64,000 nt of DNA from Thiomicrorhabdus marina (GCF_017571465.1 NZ_JAGETV010000005.1:97137-161136); one strand, 5' to 3'; numbered from the stretch's first letter, positions 38,392 to 50,304 are shown. Program-made: numbers and translations. Notes: generated by a model from the sequence alone, not told the origin.

Positions 38392-40266
38392 TTATGAACT
38401 TCGTTTCAAAAAAGCGGTTAATTCGTGGAAAGGTAAAGGTTTAGAGAAATAGAAGCCTTGAATTTCATCACAACCTAACTCTTTGAGTATATCTAATTGA
38501 GCAGCGGTTTCCACGCCTTCGGCTAGAACGCTTAAGCCAAGATTGTGCCCCATATTAATAATGCCAGAGGTGATAGCTTGATCATCTTTATGGTGGACGA
38601 TATCGTCGATAAATGATTTGTCTATTTTAAGACGGTTAGCCGGTAGAGATTTTAAATAACTTAAAGAGGAATAGGCAATTCCGAAATCATCAATTGAAAT
38701 AGTCATCTGTGCATCGCGTAATTTTTTTAATAAGTTAATGCTTTTGTGCGGTGAACGCATAATGACGCTTTCAGTTAATTCAATATCGATGCTTTGAGGG
38801 TTAATATTGTATTGTTTTATGCCTTCTAACAACATTGTTAATAACTCCGGATCATCAAATTGCCGCGCTGAAAGGTTGACGCTAATACTTGGCAAACTTA
38901 GTCCTGAGTGTTGAAGCTGTTGCATGTCTTGCAATACTTGTTGGTAAATCCATCTTCCAAGTGGAATGATCAAGCCACTATTCTCAGCGGTTGGGATAAA
39001 ATCGACTGGAGAAATTGCCCCTAAGTCTTTGTCTTGCCAGCGAATTAATGCTTCAGCGCCACATACCTTACCACTGCGAATATCGATTTTGGGTTGATAA
39101 TAAAGGCTAAATCCCTGCTGTTGTTTCACTGCCTGACGCAATGCACTTTCGATGCGAAGACGAATTTTGGCATTTGACAACATCTTAGGATTATACAGTA
39201 GGTACCGATTTCGACCTTTGATCTTTGCCTCATTCATCGCCGTTTCTGCTTGTTGAATCAGCAGTGAGTAACTGTCATCATCCTGTGCTTTCAGAGCGAT
39301 GCCGATACTGCAAGTCAGGCCAATTGATTGGCCATCTATCTTGATCGGTTCAGAAACATTGTGCAGTAATTGTTTACTGAGTTTTTCGATTCCGGTCAGG
39401 TCCGAATAATCCATTAAAGCGACTGTAAAATGGTCGCCTTCATGGCGCGATATCAGACTTCTTTTCCCGGTGAAGTGCTGGTTTATTCGTTGCGCAATAC
39501 TTTTTAATACATTGTCGCCGGCACGATGGCCAAAAGTTTCGTTAACGGCTTTAAAACCGTCAATGCCGATGGCGAGAATAGCGACTTGGGAAGTCGATTG
39601 TTGATGATCTTGTTGATAGTTATTTGTTAATTCATTAAACAAGGTACGATTTGGCAAGCCGGTTAAACTATCGAAATGCGAAAGTTTATAAATAGTATCT
39701 TCAGAAGATTGACGCAATTCTTCAGTTAAATAAGCGTTTTGTTCTCGCAGGCGTACCGTATCGTAAGCGATGACCGACATAAATATCATCGCTAAAAATA
39801 ACATGATTTTGGTAACTAAATCCGCCGGAAGTAATAAAACTCCGAAAGTACCAAATAGAATAAAAAAATAAAATCGGAATTTATCGATATACAAAAAATC
39901 AGTTAGATAGGAAAAATATAAGATGGCATATAAAAAGACCACTCGAATTTGAAAGCCGGTAGACTGATCGTTAAATGCATTGGCACCGACAATAACGGTA
40001 GTAATCGAAAACGCTTTTAAGAAGAAAAGCATCCGTTCCAATGACTCGATATCTCTGCTTAATCGCAGCACGATAAAGCCAATAAAGGGAATCGCTAACA
40101 TGATAATAGCGACTTTTAAATCCGGCTCGGATTCTTGTTGGTAAGAAAAAATTAAATAGCTGAAAAGTAATAGAAACGAGAAGGCGAATTTTGCCAATGC
40201 CGCCTTTTTAAAGTCTTCAAATTTACGTCCGTGATGGGCTAAAAGCTGATGGTTATTTCTGTTCAT
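38392..40266 (-). CDS. Membrane GGDEF-EAL protein, probable c-di-GMP phosphodiesterase
   Basis: A 624-residue protein with five to six membrane helices (about residues 25-170), a GGDEF domain (about 195-355) and an EAL domain (about 370-620). The GGDEF signature is degenerate (RHEGDHF in place of GGDEF), losing a metal-binding Glu, so cyclase activity is unlikely. The EAL domain keeps GAEALIRW, SVNLSARQF, DDFGIAYSSLSYL, KIDKSFI and AEGVET, all needed to cleave c-di-GMP. The membrane part is an unclassified sensor. It is divergent from icd across 620 bases of repeats. Confidence 0.92.
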   Translation of the reverse strand: MNRNNHQLLAHHGRKFEDFKKAALAKFAFSFLLLFSYLIFSYQQESEPDLKVAIIMLAIPFIGFIVLRLSRDIESLERMLFFLKAFSITTVIVGANAFNDQSTGFQIRVVFLYAILYFSYLTDFLYIDKFRFYFFILFGTFGVLLLPADLVTKIMLFLAMIFMSVIAYDTVRLREQNAYLTEELRQSSEDTIYKLSHFDSLTGLPNRTLFNELTNNYQQDHQQSTSQVAILAIGIDGFKAVNETFGHRAGDNVLKSIAQRINQHFTGKRSLISRHEGDHFTVALMDYSDLTGIEKLSKQLLHNVSEPIKIDGQSIGLTCSIGIALKAQDDDSYSLLIQQAETAMNEAKIKGRNRYLLYNPKMLSNAKIRLRIESALRQAVKQQQGFSLYYQPKIDIRSGKVCGAEALIRWQDKDLGAISPVDFIPTAENSGLIIPLGRWIYQQVLQDMQQLQHSGLSLPSISVNLSARQFDDPELLTMLLEGIKQYNINPQSIDIELTESVIMRSPHKSINLLKKLRDAQMTISIDDFGIAYSSLSYLKSLPANRLKIDKSFIDDIVHHKDDQAITSGIINMGHNLGLSVLAEGVETAAQLDILKELGCDEIQGFYFSKPLPFHELTAFLKRSS

Positions 40267-40285
40267 TGTTTATTTTGTCTAAATC

Positions 40286-40513
40286 TTAGGGAAACGCAGA
40301 ATAAGTCCAAATGGCTTCAGGCAAATTTTGCAAAGCCTCTGTCTCGACTTACCTCTTCGGGCGTCGAGTTCTTCGTTTGGCGAGGTCTTGAAGAGTCACT
40401 TCGTTGTTAGCGTTCTCAACCCTAGCTAAGGCTATACTTCTCAACCGCTGCCTAGAATTTATCTCTTCAGATTCCTCGCTGAAGTCAATGGGGGCTTATT
40501 CTGCGTTTCCTTA
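40286..40513 (+). mobile_element. GGAAAC repeat, copy B
   Basis: Complete ends: TTA-GGGAAACGCAGAATAAGTCC at the left and GCTTATTCTGCGTTTCCT-TA at the right, same orientation as copy F. The first internal hairpin of copy F is missing, so this is an internally deleted member. Flanked by TA on both sides. Confidence 0.85.
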
Positions 40514-40601
40514 AATCAGCCTGCGCTAAAACTCGCTATAAAATAACAGTAAATGGTTAAAAATCATATCAGAAATGATTTCTATCGATGAATGGTTATT
40601 T

Positions 40602-40750
40602 GTGAAAAGCAGAACTAAGTGCTTGTGGTTCAGGCTTTGAAGAATCACTTGGTCGCTAGCGCTCTCAATCATAGTGACGGCTATGCTTCGCAAATGTGGC
40701 CTATAATTTGATCTCTTCAAACGTCTCGCTGAAGTTATCGGCGTTTTCTT
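40602..40750 (+). mobile_element. GGAAAC repeat, decayed copy B2
   Basis: GAAGAATCACTTGGTCGCTA, CTCAATCATAGTGACGGCTA and ATCTCTTCAAACGTCTCGCT match the right half of copy B with many substitutions; the ends are no longer intact. Confidence 0.55.
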
Positions 40751-40878
40751 GGATTGCGCAAGGTTATTTAAATTCCACTTTCTTATAAGCGTCTGCTTAA
40801 CCTTTATGACACCGTCATGTAGAATAAAGATCAGTTTTACGTATTCACTATTTGGCAGGTTCTCTGCCGCAAATCTAG

Positions 40879-43104
<2,226 letters not shown>

Positions 43105-43155
43105 CCGCTCTTCTGATTGAATTGATGATTTAAATGACTTAATTCGATAGGGACT

Positions 43156-43191
43156 AAAAAGCCCGGTTGGTCGTTACCAATCGGGCTTTTG
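43156..43191. terminator. Bidirectional terminator between icd and the H-NS-like gene
   Basis: An AAAAGCCCGGTTGG / CCAATCGGGCTTTT stem (one G-U pair) between convergent genes. Confidence 0.9.
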
Positions 43192-43223
43192 CATTTTGAG
43201 AAGTGACGTTTTCTAAAATGGTT

Positions 43224-43631
43224 TTAGATTAAGAAACTGTCTTTAGAAAGTCCTTGATCTAATTTCTTTTGAAAAGCTTTTGGAGCTCGTCCACGACCCG
43301 TCCATAGATGTTCTTGGCCATCTTCGTCAATAACGCGATATTTCGGTTTTACAGTGCGTCCTGACGTTTTTTTCGGAGCAAGAAGCGTTTCACCATCGAC
43401 TAAGTCTTCAACCGTCAAACCTTGTTCAGATAGCATTGAGCGCATTTCTTCAATTTTAGCTAACTTCGCTTTTTGTTCGGCAGCCATTTCGGAAATTTCT
43501 TGTTCACGTTCGACAACAATCTCGGTGATGTCGTTCGCTAGCTTATTTAATTGCTCCATGTTCAACTCTTTAACGGCCGCTTTTAAACGTTTACGGTGCA
43601 TGGCAATTTTGACAAATTCATTTACTTCCAT
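43224..43631 (-). CDS. H-NS family nucleoid-associated protein
   Basis: A 135-residue protein with an N-terminal helical and coiled-coil oligomerisation region (residues 15-75) and a C-terminal DNA-binding domain YRVIDEDGQEHLWTGRGRAPKAFQ, containing the W-T/S-G-R-G-R-x-P loop that reads AT-rich minor grooves. Such proteins silence AT-rich and foreign DNA. The 220 bases upstream are strikingly AT-rich, which fits self-regulation, and repeat copies C and D lie nearby. Confidence 0.9.
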   Translation of the reverse strand: MEVNEFVKIAMHRKRLKAAVKELNMEQLNKLANDITEIVVEREQEISEMAAEQKAKLAKIEEMRSMLSEQGLTVEDLVDGETLLAPKKTSGRTVKPKYRVIDEDGQEHLWTGRGRAPKAFQKKLDQGLSKDSFLI

Positions 43632-44358
43632 AGTATTCCTTCTAAGAATTTTATTATGTAAACTACAACAACTTTAATAATGGCGTTATTAAGTTGATGG
43701 CGTCATTTTAACGATTAAAATTTTTTAATACAAACTTAAACTAAATATAAATACAGCATAATAAAATAGTTAGTTTCATAAAGGTCATATTTTATTTTTA
43801 ATAAATTAAATATGGGTTTTATTAAAAAGTATATTTATTGAATTTAATGAAGTGCGGAATAAGCCTATTTTGAATTATATAAGGAAATACAGAATAAGTC
43901 CCCATTGACTTAAGCGAGGAGTTTGAAGAGATAAATTCTAGGCAGCGTTTGAGAAGCGTAGCCTTAGCTAGGGTTGAGAATGCTAACAACGAAGTTGCTC
44001 TATCAAGGCCTCGCCCAAACGAAGAAGTCGACGCCCGAAGGAGTAAGTCGAGATAGGGGCTTTGTAAAATTTGTCTGAGCGGTGTTGTCTGTTTTTGCTA
44101 GGTCTATACATGACGGCAAACAGACGCCTTGCTTAGCCTAAATTTTACTTTGCCTGAAGTCATTTGGACTTGTTCTGCGTTTCCTTAGGTGTTTCCCTAA
44201 GTGAAAGGACTGTTTGTCATTATCTTTCACGCAGTGAATGACTGCCTGGGAGTAAATAGAGACTTTTTGTGCTGGCGTAATTCAGCCAATATTTTTCGAT
44301 GAAGATAATTGAGGTAGCCAATTTATGGTTTACCGTTTGGTATATTAGGAGAGTAACT
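43632..44358. other. AT-rich H-NS upstream region and repeat copy C
   Basis: 43660-43870 is very rich in A and T with no gene. Repeat copy C follows (43880-44187), then a fragment of a repeat end (GTTTCCCTAAG, 44191-44201). The gene at 44359 begins after a good AGGAGAG site. Confidence 0.5.
43880..44187 (-). mobile_element. GGAAAC repeat, copy C (full length, inverted)
   Basis: 308 bases, the reverse complement of copy F over its whole length, including both internal hairpins. Left end TA-AGGAAATACAGAATAAGTCC, right end GGACTTGTTCTGCGTTTCCT-TA. Confidence 0.88.
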
Positions 44359-44703
44359 ATGACCGATAAGTTTATTAAAAAACCGCAATTTTTGGCTGCA
44401 AGCTTGCTGATACTGCTGTCTATAGGGATTGCGGAAGGTTCATTCACCTTTCTACAGACGATTATTGGCTTGATGGCGTGGTTTATGATTTGGCCGATGA
44501 AAGATTTGCCAACGAGTTATTATGGACAGTGGTTTATCGCAGCGAGCTTCGGTGCGGCAGCCTTGTTAGTATTTGGTGTGTTTTTAAATGTGCTTGGATT
44601 AGGTTTAGGGGCTGGAATAGGCTATTTTATTTTTTGGGGACTTGCGGCGGTGACAGTATACTTTTTAATATTAAATCCGCGTAATATAGTTGAAGACGTA
44701 TAG
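44359..44703 (+). CDS. Small hypothetical membrane protein
   Basis: A 114-residue hydrophobic protein with four probable helices (residues about 10-26, 28-46, 58-78 and 80-105) and a short polar end NPRNIVEDV. No family recognised. The ATG at 44359 is chosen for AGGAGAG just ahead. Its stop codon is directly followed by repeat copy D, and copy C lies upstream in the same orientation. Confidence 0.68.
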   Translation: MTDKFIKKPQFLAASLLILLSIGIAEGSFTFLQTIIGLMAWFMIWPMKDLPTSYYGQWFIAASFGAAALLVFGVFLNVLGLGLGAGIGYFIFWGLAAVTVYFLILNPRNIVEDV

Positions 44704-44834
44704 AGCGCTAACAACGAAGTTACTCTATCAAGGCCTCGCCCAAACGAAGAACTCGACGCCCGAAGAGGTAAGTCGAGACAGGGGCTTTGTGAAATTTGCC
44801 TGAAGCCATTTAGACTTGTTCTGCGTTTCCCTAA
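44704..44834 (-). mobile_element. GGAAAC repeat, copy D (truncated)
   Basis: Starts inside the family consensus at GCTAACAACGAAGTTACTC and runs to CTTGTTCTGCGTTTCCC-TA, same orientation as copy C. The terminal repeat nearest the gene is missing. Confidence 0.78.
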
Positions 44835-44845
44835 CTAATTTAAAA

Positions 44846-44874
44846 AGAACTTTCAGCGTTTAACTGAAAGTTCT
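44846..44874 (-). terminator. Intrinsic terminator of the YebC-family gene
   Basis: A perfect 11-bp stem AGAACTTTCAG / CTGAAAGTTCT with a T run on the minus strand. Confidence 0.85.
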
Positions 44875-44889
44875 GATAATCGTATCGAC

Positions 44890-45606
44890 TTATAGTTCGA
44901 CGTCAAAATAGACGTTTTGTACGTCATCCACATCTTCTAAAGCAGCAATGAATTTCTCGAAAAGTTCTAAGTCTTCGCCTTCTAATTGTTTGCTCATATT
45001 CGGAATGAATTGAATTTCATCGACATCAAATTCAATGCCTTCAAAATTTGCCAATAACGCTTGTTTTACTTTGTTGTACTCGGTGTTTGGTGCAAAAACC
45101 GTGATTTTGCCGTCTTCTGCTTCCACGTCATTGACATCAACATCGTCCATTAGCAACGCTTCTAGAACGGCTTCTTCATCTTCACCGTCGAATACGAAAA
45201 TAGCAGAGTGATCGAACATGTGCGCAACACTGCCTTGAGTCCCTAACTTGGCGTTGGCTTTGTTGAAAACGCCACGCAGGTCACCGAAAGTACGGTTCGG
45301 GTTGTCAGTTAGACAGTCAACAATAACCATACTGCTCCCAGGGCCGTACCCCTCATAACGCGCCACTGAGAAGTCTTCGCCACCGCCGCCTTGAGCTTTA
45401 TCCAACGCTTTGTCGATAACGTGTGCCGGAACTTGATCTTTCTTAGCACGTTCGATTAAACCTGCCAGAGCAAGGTTACCAGAAGTTTCTGCGCCACCGT
45501 TTTTAGCGCACATGTAAATTTCTTTCGAATATTTACTGTATACCTTGGCTTTTTGATCCGAGGTTTTTGCCATGGATTCTTTACGGTTTTGATAAGCTCT
45601 TCCCAT
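44890..45606 (-). CDS. YebC/PmpR family protein (YeeN type)
   Basis: A 238-residue member of the YebC family, starting [26 protein letters not shown] as in the YeeN branch. Conserved blocks include [34 protein letters not shown] and [23 protein letters not shown]. Family members have been described as transcription factors and, more recently, as translation factors acting on polyproline stalls; which applies here is unknown. It stands alone with its own terminator. Confidence 0.9.
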   Translation of the reverse strand: MGRAYQNRKESMAKTSDQKAKVYSKYSKEIYMCAKNGGAETSGNLALAGLIERAKKDQVPAHVIDKALDKAQGGGGEDFSVARYEGYGPGSSMVIVDCLTDNPNRTFGDLRGVFNKANAKLGTQGSVAHMFDHSAIFVFDGEDEEAVLEALLMDDVDVNDVEAEDGKITVFAPNTEYNKVKQALLANFEGIEFDVDEIQFIPNMSKQLEGEDLELFEKFIAALEDVDDVQNVYFDVEL

Positions 45607-45701
45607 TAGGATTCTCCAAATTTCTTGACGGAACCTGTCCGCTGCTCCAACAAAATAAATAAAATTGAGCAGATTTTACAACAAGACGACACTATAAAGC
45701 G

Positions 45702-45726
45702 AAAAAGCCTACGCATGTAGGCTTCT
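45702..45726 (-). terminator. Terminator of the phnA-like gene
   Basis: An AAGCCTAC / GTAGGCTT stem with a tetraloop and a T run on the minus strand. Confidence 0.8.
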
Positions 45727-45751
45727 TGATAAGACGGTTAAAGCTGGCTGT

Positions 45752-46318
45752 TTAAGCTTTTTTGGTAAATGCGGCAACGATAACAATCTGTGAACCGTTG
45801 ATTTTCCCTTCGATATGTTTAGGGTTATCGGTAAGGTGGATGTTCTTAACTAAGGTTCCGCGTTTCGCTGTGAAGTTAGCCCCCTTAACATCAAGGTCTT
45901 TAATAAGGGTAACGTCATCCCCTTCATTTAATTGATTGCCGTTGCTATCGACGATTTTAATTTGATCTTCCGCAGCAACGATGCCTTTCATGGCCCATTC
46001 TCGCGTGTCGTCTTCAATGTACATCATATCCATCAGCTCTTGAGTCCAACCTTCAGAAGCCATAGCATGTAGCATACGGTAAGCGATAACTTGCACCGCA
46101 GGATTTGGGTTCCAGATGGCATCATTAAGGCAGCGCCACTGATTTGGATCACGTTTTTCCGAATCTTCTATCTGATCACGTAATGTTTCAGTGATTAGAA
46201 CCGATTGTTCCGCTGAACCGTCAGAAGGTTCAACAGGGAAAACCACTAAATTTTCAGTTTCGCCGCTTAGTTCACATTTCCCTTCGCTACGTTGCAGGAG
46301 TTGCTCTTTGATGCTCAT
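45752..46318 (-). CDS. PhnA-domain protein
   Basis: A 188-residue protein whose C-terminal 70 residues (IVDSNGNQLNEGDDVTLIKDLDVKGANFTAKRGTLVKNIHLTDNPKHIEGKINGSQIVI) are the PhnA domain. The N-terminal part (EQLLQRSEGKCELSGETENLVVF) has lost the full zinc ribbon, keeping one Cys in CELSG. Despite the name, PhnA-type proteins are not shown to handle phosphonates in general, and no phn genes are nearby. Function unassigned. Confidence 0.85.
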   Translation of the reverse strand: MSIKEQLLQRSEGKCELSGETENLVVFPVEPSDGSAEQSVLITETLRDQIEDSEKRDPNQWRCLNDAIWNPNPAVQVIAYRMLHAMASEGWTQELMDMMYIEDDTREWAMKGIVAAEDQIKIVDSNGNQLNEGDDVTLIKDLDVKGANFTAKRGTLVKNIHLTDNPKHIEGKINGSQIVIVAAFTKKA

Positions 46319-46502
46319 TGGTTATCCTTTGTAGAAAAAAACATAAACAGAACATTATGCATAAAACCACTCTGACTCTCTAGTTATATGTGCACAAAAT
46401 TAGGTAAGAAAAATAATTCGTTAATAGAAGAGAGGGGAGGTATTTTTAGCAGTCTGTTTACCTTGGAAAGTTTGCTAAAATTGACAACCTAATAAAGGGT
46501 TA

Positions 46503-47426
46503 ATGAATAGGCAGACAGTTTTGAGCGCAAATTTTGATGCAGGAGTCGATTATTTTGCAGTGTTGGGCGTGCACTTTGGAGCGAATCCTAAAAGCGTTAA
46601 ACAAGCTTATCGTCGTATGGCGCGTCGCTATCACCCTGATGTTTCAAAAATTCATAATGCTAAGTCGCGTTTTCAAGAAATTGCCCATGCTTATGAAATT
46701 TTAAATAAATACCGAGATGCATACTGCCGGGCATTTCAACGCAGCCAACAGTTCTCAGCCAAGCATAAGCAAGAAGCGAAACCTTCAGCGTCAAAAAAAA
46801 CCAGCTATAGTACTGAAGAATCGAGTGCTAAAACCAAACATGCCGACTCGAAACAAGGTTGTAGACAGTCGAATGGCCGAGCTCAAAATAACCAGAACCA
46901 TCGTGAATCGCCGTTCGATGAGTGGGCAAGTCAGAGAGATTACCAATCCTATAACTACGGGCAAAAGCCGATACATGGTAAGGATAGAGAAGTGGTTTAT
47001 CCAATCACCTTGCGTTATGCAATTCGCCTATTGCGCTTAGGTAGCTTCTATATTCCCGGTCTTAAGGTGCAGATGAAATTTACTCGTCAAGCGTTTGAAG
47101 GCAAAACTTTTCGCCTAAAAGATAAAGGATATAAGGGGTTGTTCGGTGGCCGTTCCGGTGACTACATGGTGCGTTTCAATATTAAAGTGGATGCTGAGCG
47201 TTTCCATTTAAAGGATGGGGATTTGTACGGTAAGTTTGAAATACCGACCATTTTCCTGCAACCGGGAAAAACGGTTTATATCGATAGTCCGACCGGTAGG
47301 GTTGAGTGGGTTGTGCCACATTATTTTGATATTAACGAATATATATTTTTTCGTGATATGGGGCTACCGGCGGATGCCGAAAATATCGCCGGTGATTTAT
47401 ATGCAAAATTGATTCCGGTTGATTAG
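46503..47426 (+). CDS. J-domain co-chaperone (CbpA/DnaJ-like)
   Basis: A 307-residue type II J-protein that should stimulate DnaK. The J domain is at residues 16-75 with the HPD motif in RRYHPDVSK; a polar Gln/Lys/Ser linker follows (about 80-155), then the DnaJ C-terminal beta domains (VVYPITLRYAIRLLRLGS, VQMKFTRQAFEGKTFRLKDKGYKG). There is no zinc-finger domain. The length equals E. coli CbpA (306). Its stop codon TAG is made of the TA flank and first G of repeat copy E; excising the element would still leave TAG. Confidence 0.87.
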   Translation: MNRQTVLSANFDAGVDYFAVLGVHFGANPKSVKQAYRRMARRYHPDVSKIHNAKSRFQEIAHAYEILNKYRDAYCRAFQRSQQFSAKHKQEAKPSASKKTSYSTEESSAKTKHADSKQGCRQSNGRAQNNQNHRESPFDEWASQRDYQSYNYGQKPIHGKDREVVYPITLRYAIRLLRLGSFYIPGLKVQMKFTRQAFEGKTFRLKDKGYKGLFGGRSGDYMVRFNIKVDAERFHLKDGDLYGKFEIPTIFLQPGKTVYIDSPTGRVEWVVPHYFDINEYIFFRDMGLPADAENIAGDLYAKLIPVD

Positions 47427-47525
47427 GGAAACGCAGAATAAGTTCCGATTGACTTCAGCGAGGTGTTTGAAGCAGTCAATTCTAGGCAGGTTTCGCAAAG
47501 TATAGCGTTTGCTGTGTTTCCTTAG
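47423..47525 (-). mobile_element. GGAAAC repeat, copy E (internally deleted)
   Basis: TTA-GGGAAACGCAGAATAAG at the left and GCTGTGTTTCCT-TA at the right, with the CGAGG and AGTCAATTCTAGGCAG block of the family. About 103 bases, orientation as copy C. Confidence 0.8.
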
Positions 47526-47617
47526 TCTAAAGCGCCTAAAAACCTTCTTCAGACTCTTGAAAAACTGCTTTTGAACCTTATAAGGTAAACTTGAATTTAA
47601 CTAATAAGTGAAAACAA

Positions 47618-47935
47618 ATGTCGCAACCGCATGATCATGACGACGGCAATCTATTATTAGACCGTGCCAAGCCAAAACTTAAACCGCCGAAGCGCTATCA
47701 AGTCGTTCTGCTTAATGACGATTACACCACTATGGAGTTTGTGATTGAAGTGCTTCAAAAATTCTTCGGAATGAATGAGTTGCAAGCGCAAGCGGTGATG
47801 TTAAAAGTGCATCATGATGGCAAAGGCGTTTGTGGCGTCTACAGCCGAGAAGTGGCTGAAATGAAAGTTCGCCAAGTGAATGTGTATTCTCGCGAACATG
47901 AACACCCGTTAATGTGCCAGATGGAGGTAGCCTAA
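47618..47935 (+). CDS. clpS: ClpS, N-degron adaptor of ClpAP
   Basis: Delivers proteins with N-terminal Leu, Phe, Trp or Tyr to ClpAP. The 105-residue protein has KPPKRYQVVLLNDDYTTMEFVIEVL with the Asn-Asp pair near residues 33-35 that binds the alpha-amino group, plus VHHDGKGVCGVYSREVAE with the His of the same pocket. Its TAA is directly followed by the clpA ATG. Confidence 0.96.
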   Translation: MSQPHDHDDGNLLLDRAKPKLKPPKRYQVVLLNDDYTTMEFVIEVLQKFFGMNELQAQAVMLKVHHDGKGVCGVYSREVAEMKVRQVNVYSREHEHPLMCQMEVA

Positions 47936-50173
47936 ATGTTAAGTAAAGAGCTGCAACAGATTTTGAGTGGCGCCTTTGGGGTTGCAAATGAATACCAGCA
48001 TGAATTCGTTACGCTGGAACACTTGTTATTACAGTTGTTGGAGTCACGTTCCGTGCAAGAAGTGGTTCTGGCATGTGGTGCCAATCCTGATAGCTTGATG
48101 GATGACTTGGAAAAATACTTGGAAGGCGAGTTGGTCACCGAGCATGACCATGAACTGCAACCGACCATGAGTTTTCAGCGAGTTATTGAGCGCGCTATCT
48201 ATTTTGTACAGAGCAACGGTTATCAAGAGGTTCTGCCGACACATGTATTGGCTTCAATGCTAAGTGAACAAGAGTCGCAAGCGGTATTTGTTCTGGAAAG
48301 TCACGGTGTTGATCGTTTGAATGTCACCAATTATCTATCACATGGCGTAACCGTTAATGACGATGAGCAGTTGATTCCATCGGAGCAGCAGCAAGGTGAG
48401 TCGGGTGAAGGCGCGGAAAGTTCCGGTTCGCCATTGACTTCTTTTGCGGTCAACCTGAATGACTTGGTGGAAGAAGGTAAAATCGATCCGATTATCGGCC
48501 GCGAGTGGGAAATCAACCGCACTATGGAAGTGTTGTGTCGTCGTCGTAAGAACAATCCTTTGTTGGTTGGTGAGCCGGGGGTGGGTAAAACCGCCGTTGC
48601 CGAAGGGCTGGCTTATCAAATCGTGCATAAGAAGGTGCCTGAAATTCTAGCTGATGCCGTGGTGTATAGCCTAGATATGGGGGCAATTCTGGCCGGTACG
48701 CGCTACCGTGGTGATTTTGAGAAGCGCTTTAAAGCGGTATTGAAAGCGCTGCAAGAATTAGACCACGCTGTCTTGTTTATTGATGAAATTCACACCATTA
48801 TTGGCGCCGGTGCAGTGCAAGGCGGGGCGATGGATGCGTCCAATCTTATGAAACCTGCACTGTCTTCCGGTAATTTGCGTTGTATCGGTGCGACCACTTA
48901 TGACGAGTTTCGCGGTATTTTCGAGAAAGATCGCGCTTTGGCACGCCGTTTTCAGAAAGTGGATATCAAAGAGCCGACAGTTGAAGAGAGTGTTTCGATA
49001 CTTAAAGGTTTAAAAGAGAAATACGAAGCGCATCACAATGTGAAATACACTATGCCGGCACTGCGTGAAGCAGTAGCCTTATCGGCACGCTACATTACCG
49101 ACCGTCATCTACCGGATAAGGCGATTGATGTGATTGACGAAGCAGGGGCGAAACAGGCTTTAGCGCCGGCATCGAAACGACGTAAGCAGATTGGTGTGCA
49201 TGAAGTGCAAGCGGTTGTCGCTTCTATCGCTCGAATTCCAGTGGCACAAATCACCCAGAAAGAGAAAGAAACCCTACAAGATTTAGATCAGAATTTGAAG
49301 CGCGTGGTATTTGGACAAGATCATGCAGTTGAGCAGCTGAGTAAAGCCGTGCAACTGGCACGTTCGGGTCTTGGCGAGCCGAACAAGCCGACTGCGAGTT
49401 TCTTATTTGCAGGGCCGACCGGTGTTGGCAAAACCGAGCTTTCGCAACAGTTGGCGAAATTGCTTGGCGTCGAAATGATTCGTTTTGATATGTCTGAATA
49501 CATGGAACGCCATACCGTATCGCGCTTAATCGGTGCGCCTCCGGGCTATGTCGGTTTTGACCAAGGTGGTTTATTGACCGAAGCGGTAAGTAAGAATCCG
49601 CATGCGGTGGTGTTATTGGACGAAATCGAGAAGGCGCATCCCGATGTTTTCAACCTATTGTTGCAGGTGATGGATCACGGAACTTTGACTGATAACAATG
49701 GTCGTAAAGCGGATTTCAGAAACATTACTTTAATTATGACTTCAAACGTGGGCGCGGAACAGATGTCGCGTGCTTCGATTGGCTTCACTGTGCAAGATCA
49801 TAGTATGGATTTTGACGGCGAGCTAAAGCGTGTATTTACACCGGAGTTCCGTAATCGCTTGGATGGCGTTATTCAGTTTAATCGCCTGTCGCAAGAATCG
49901 ATGGAATCGGTCGTTAACAAGTTTATCTATGCGCTTGAAGCGGCGTTACATGAGAAGAAGGTGACCTTGACCTTATCGGATGAAGCTCGTGCTTGGCTAG
50001 CTAAAAAGGGCTATGATCCATTAATGGGCGCGCGTCCAATGGCTCGGTTGGTTCAGGAAAAACTCAAACAACCGCTGGCTGAAAAGTTATTATTCGGTGA
50101 TTTGCAGAATGGCGGCGAAGTGCATGTTGATATGCAGAATGACGAGCTTGTATTCGAGTTAGAAGCTGAATGA
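47936..50173 (+). CDS. clpA: ClpA, ATPase of the ClpAP protease
   Basis: Unfolds proteins and feeds them to ClpP. The 745-residue protein has an N-domain for ClpS, AAA-1 with Walker [16 protein letters not shown] near residue 213 and [16 protein letters not shown]-2 with [15 protein letters not shown] near 494 and [15 protein letters not shown], and the ClpP-docking loop SIGF near 616. clpP itself is not in the window. Confidence 0.97.
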   Translation: MLSKELQQILSGAFGVANEYQHEFVTLEHLLLQLLESRSVQEVVLACGANPDSLMDDLEKYLEGELVTEHDHELQPTMSFQRVIERAIYFVQSNGYQEVLPTHVLASMLSEQESQAVFVLESHGVDRLNVTNYLSHGVTVNDDEQLIPSEQQQGESGEGAESSGSPLTSFAVNLNDLVEEGKIDPIIGREWEINRTMEVLCRRRKNNPLLVGEPGVGKTAVAEGLAYQIVHKKVPEILADAVVYSLDMGAILAGTRYRGDFEKRFKAVLKALQELDHAVLFIDEIHTIIGAGAVQGGAMDASNLMKPALSSGNLRCIGATTYDEFRGIFEKDRALARRFQKVDIKEPTVEESVSILKGLKEKYEAHHNVKYTMPALREAVALSARYITDRHLPDKAIDVIDEAGAKQALAPASKRRKQIGVHEVQAVVASIARIPVAQITQKEKETLQDLDQNLKRVVFGQDHAVEQLSKAVQLARSGLGEPNKPTASFLFAGPTGVGKTELSQQLAKLLGVEMIRFDMSEYMERHTVSRLIGAPPGYVGFDQGGLLTEAVSKNPHAVVLLDEIEKAHPDVFNLLLQVMDHGTLTDNNGRKADFRNITLIMTSNVGAEQMSRASIGFTVQDHSMDFDGELKRVFTPEFRNRLDGVIQFNRLSQESMESVVNKFIYALEAALHEKKVTLTLSDEARAWLAKKGYDPLMGARPMARLVQEKLKQPLAEKLLFGDLQNGGEVHVDMQNDELVFELEAE

Positions 50174-50200
50174 ATAGTGTGTTTGAATGTTAACTAACGA

Positions 50201-50237
50201 AAAAAGCGAAGCTGAAAAAATTCCGGCTTCGCTTTTT
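50201..50237. terminator. Bidirectional terminator between clpA and infA
   Basis: An AAAAAGCGAAGC / GCTTCGCTTTTT stem between convergent genes. Confidence 0.85.
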
Positions 50238-50304
50238 CATTTTAAGCCTCAAGTAAAAATGACTTAACGCTTTGATACTAAGGGGTTTTGTAAATTATTT
50301 TTGA

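Noticed and set aside
40526..40720. A 64-codon minus-strand frame before icd
   Set aside because: It runs across a decayed repeat copy and has no homologous look or ribosome site.
40286..40750. Tandem repeat copies as a CRISPR array
   Set aside because: The units are long, decayed, unevenly spaced and have terminal inverted repeats rather than short direct repeats with spacers.
44220..44447. A 75-codon minus-strand frame
   Set aside because: It overlaps the start of the membrane gene at 44359 on the other strand, which has a good ribosome site and hydrophobic pattern.
44890..45606. Assigning the YebC-family gene as yebC itself
   Set aside because: The N-terminus ([15 protein letters not shown]) fits the YeeN branch, so the symbol was left blank.
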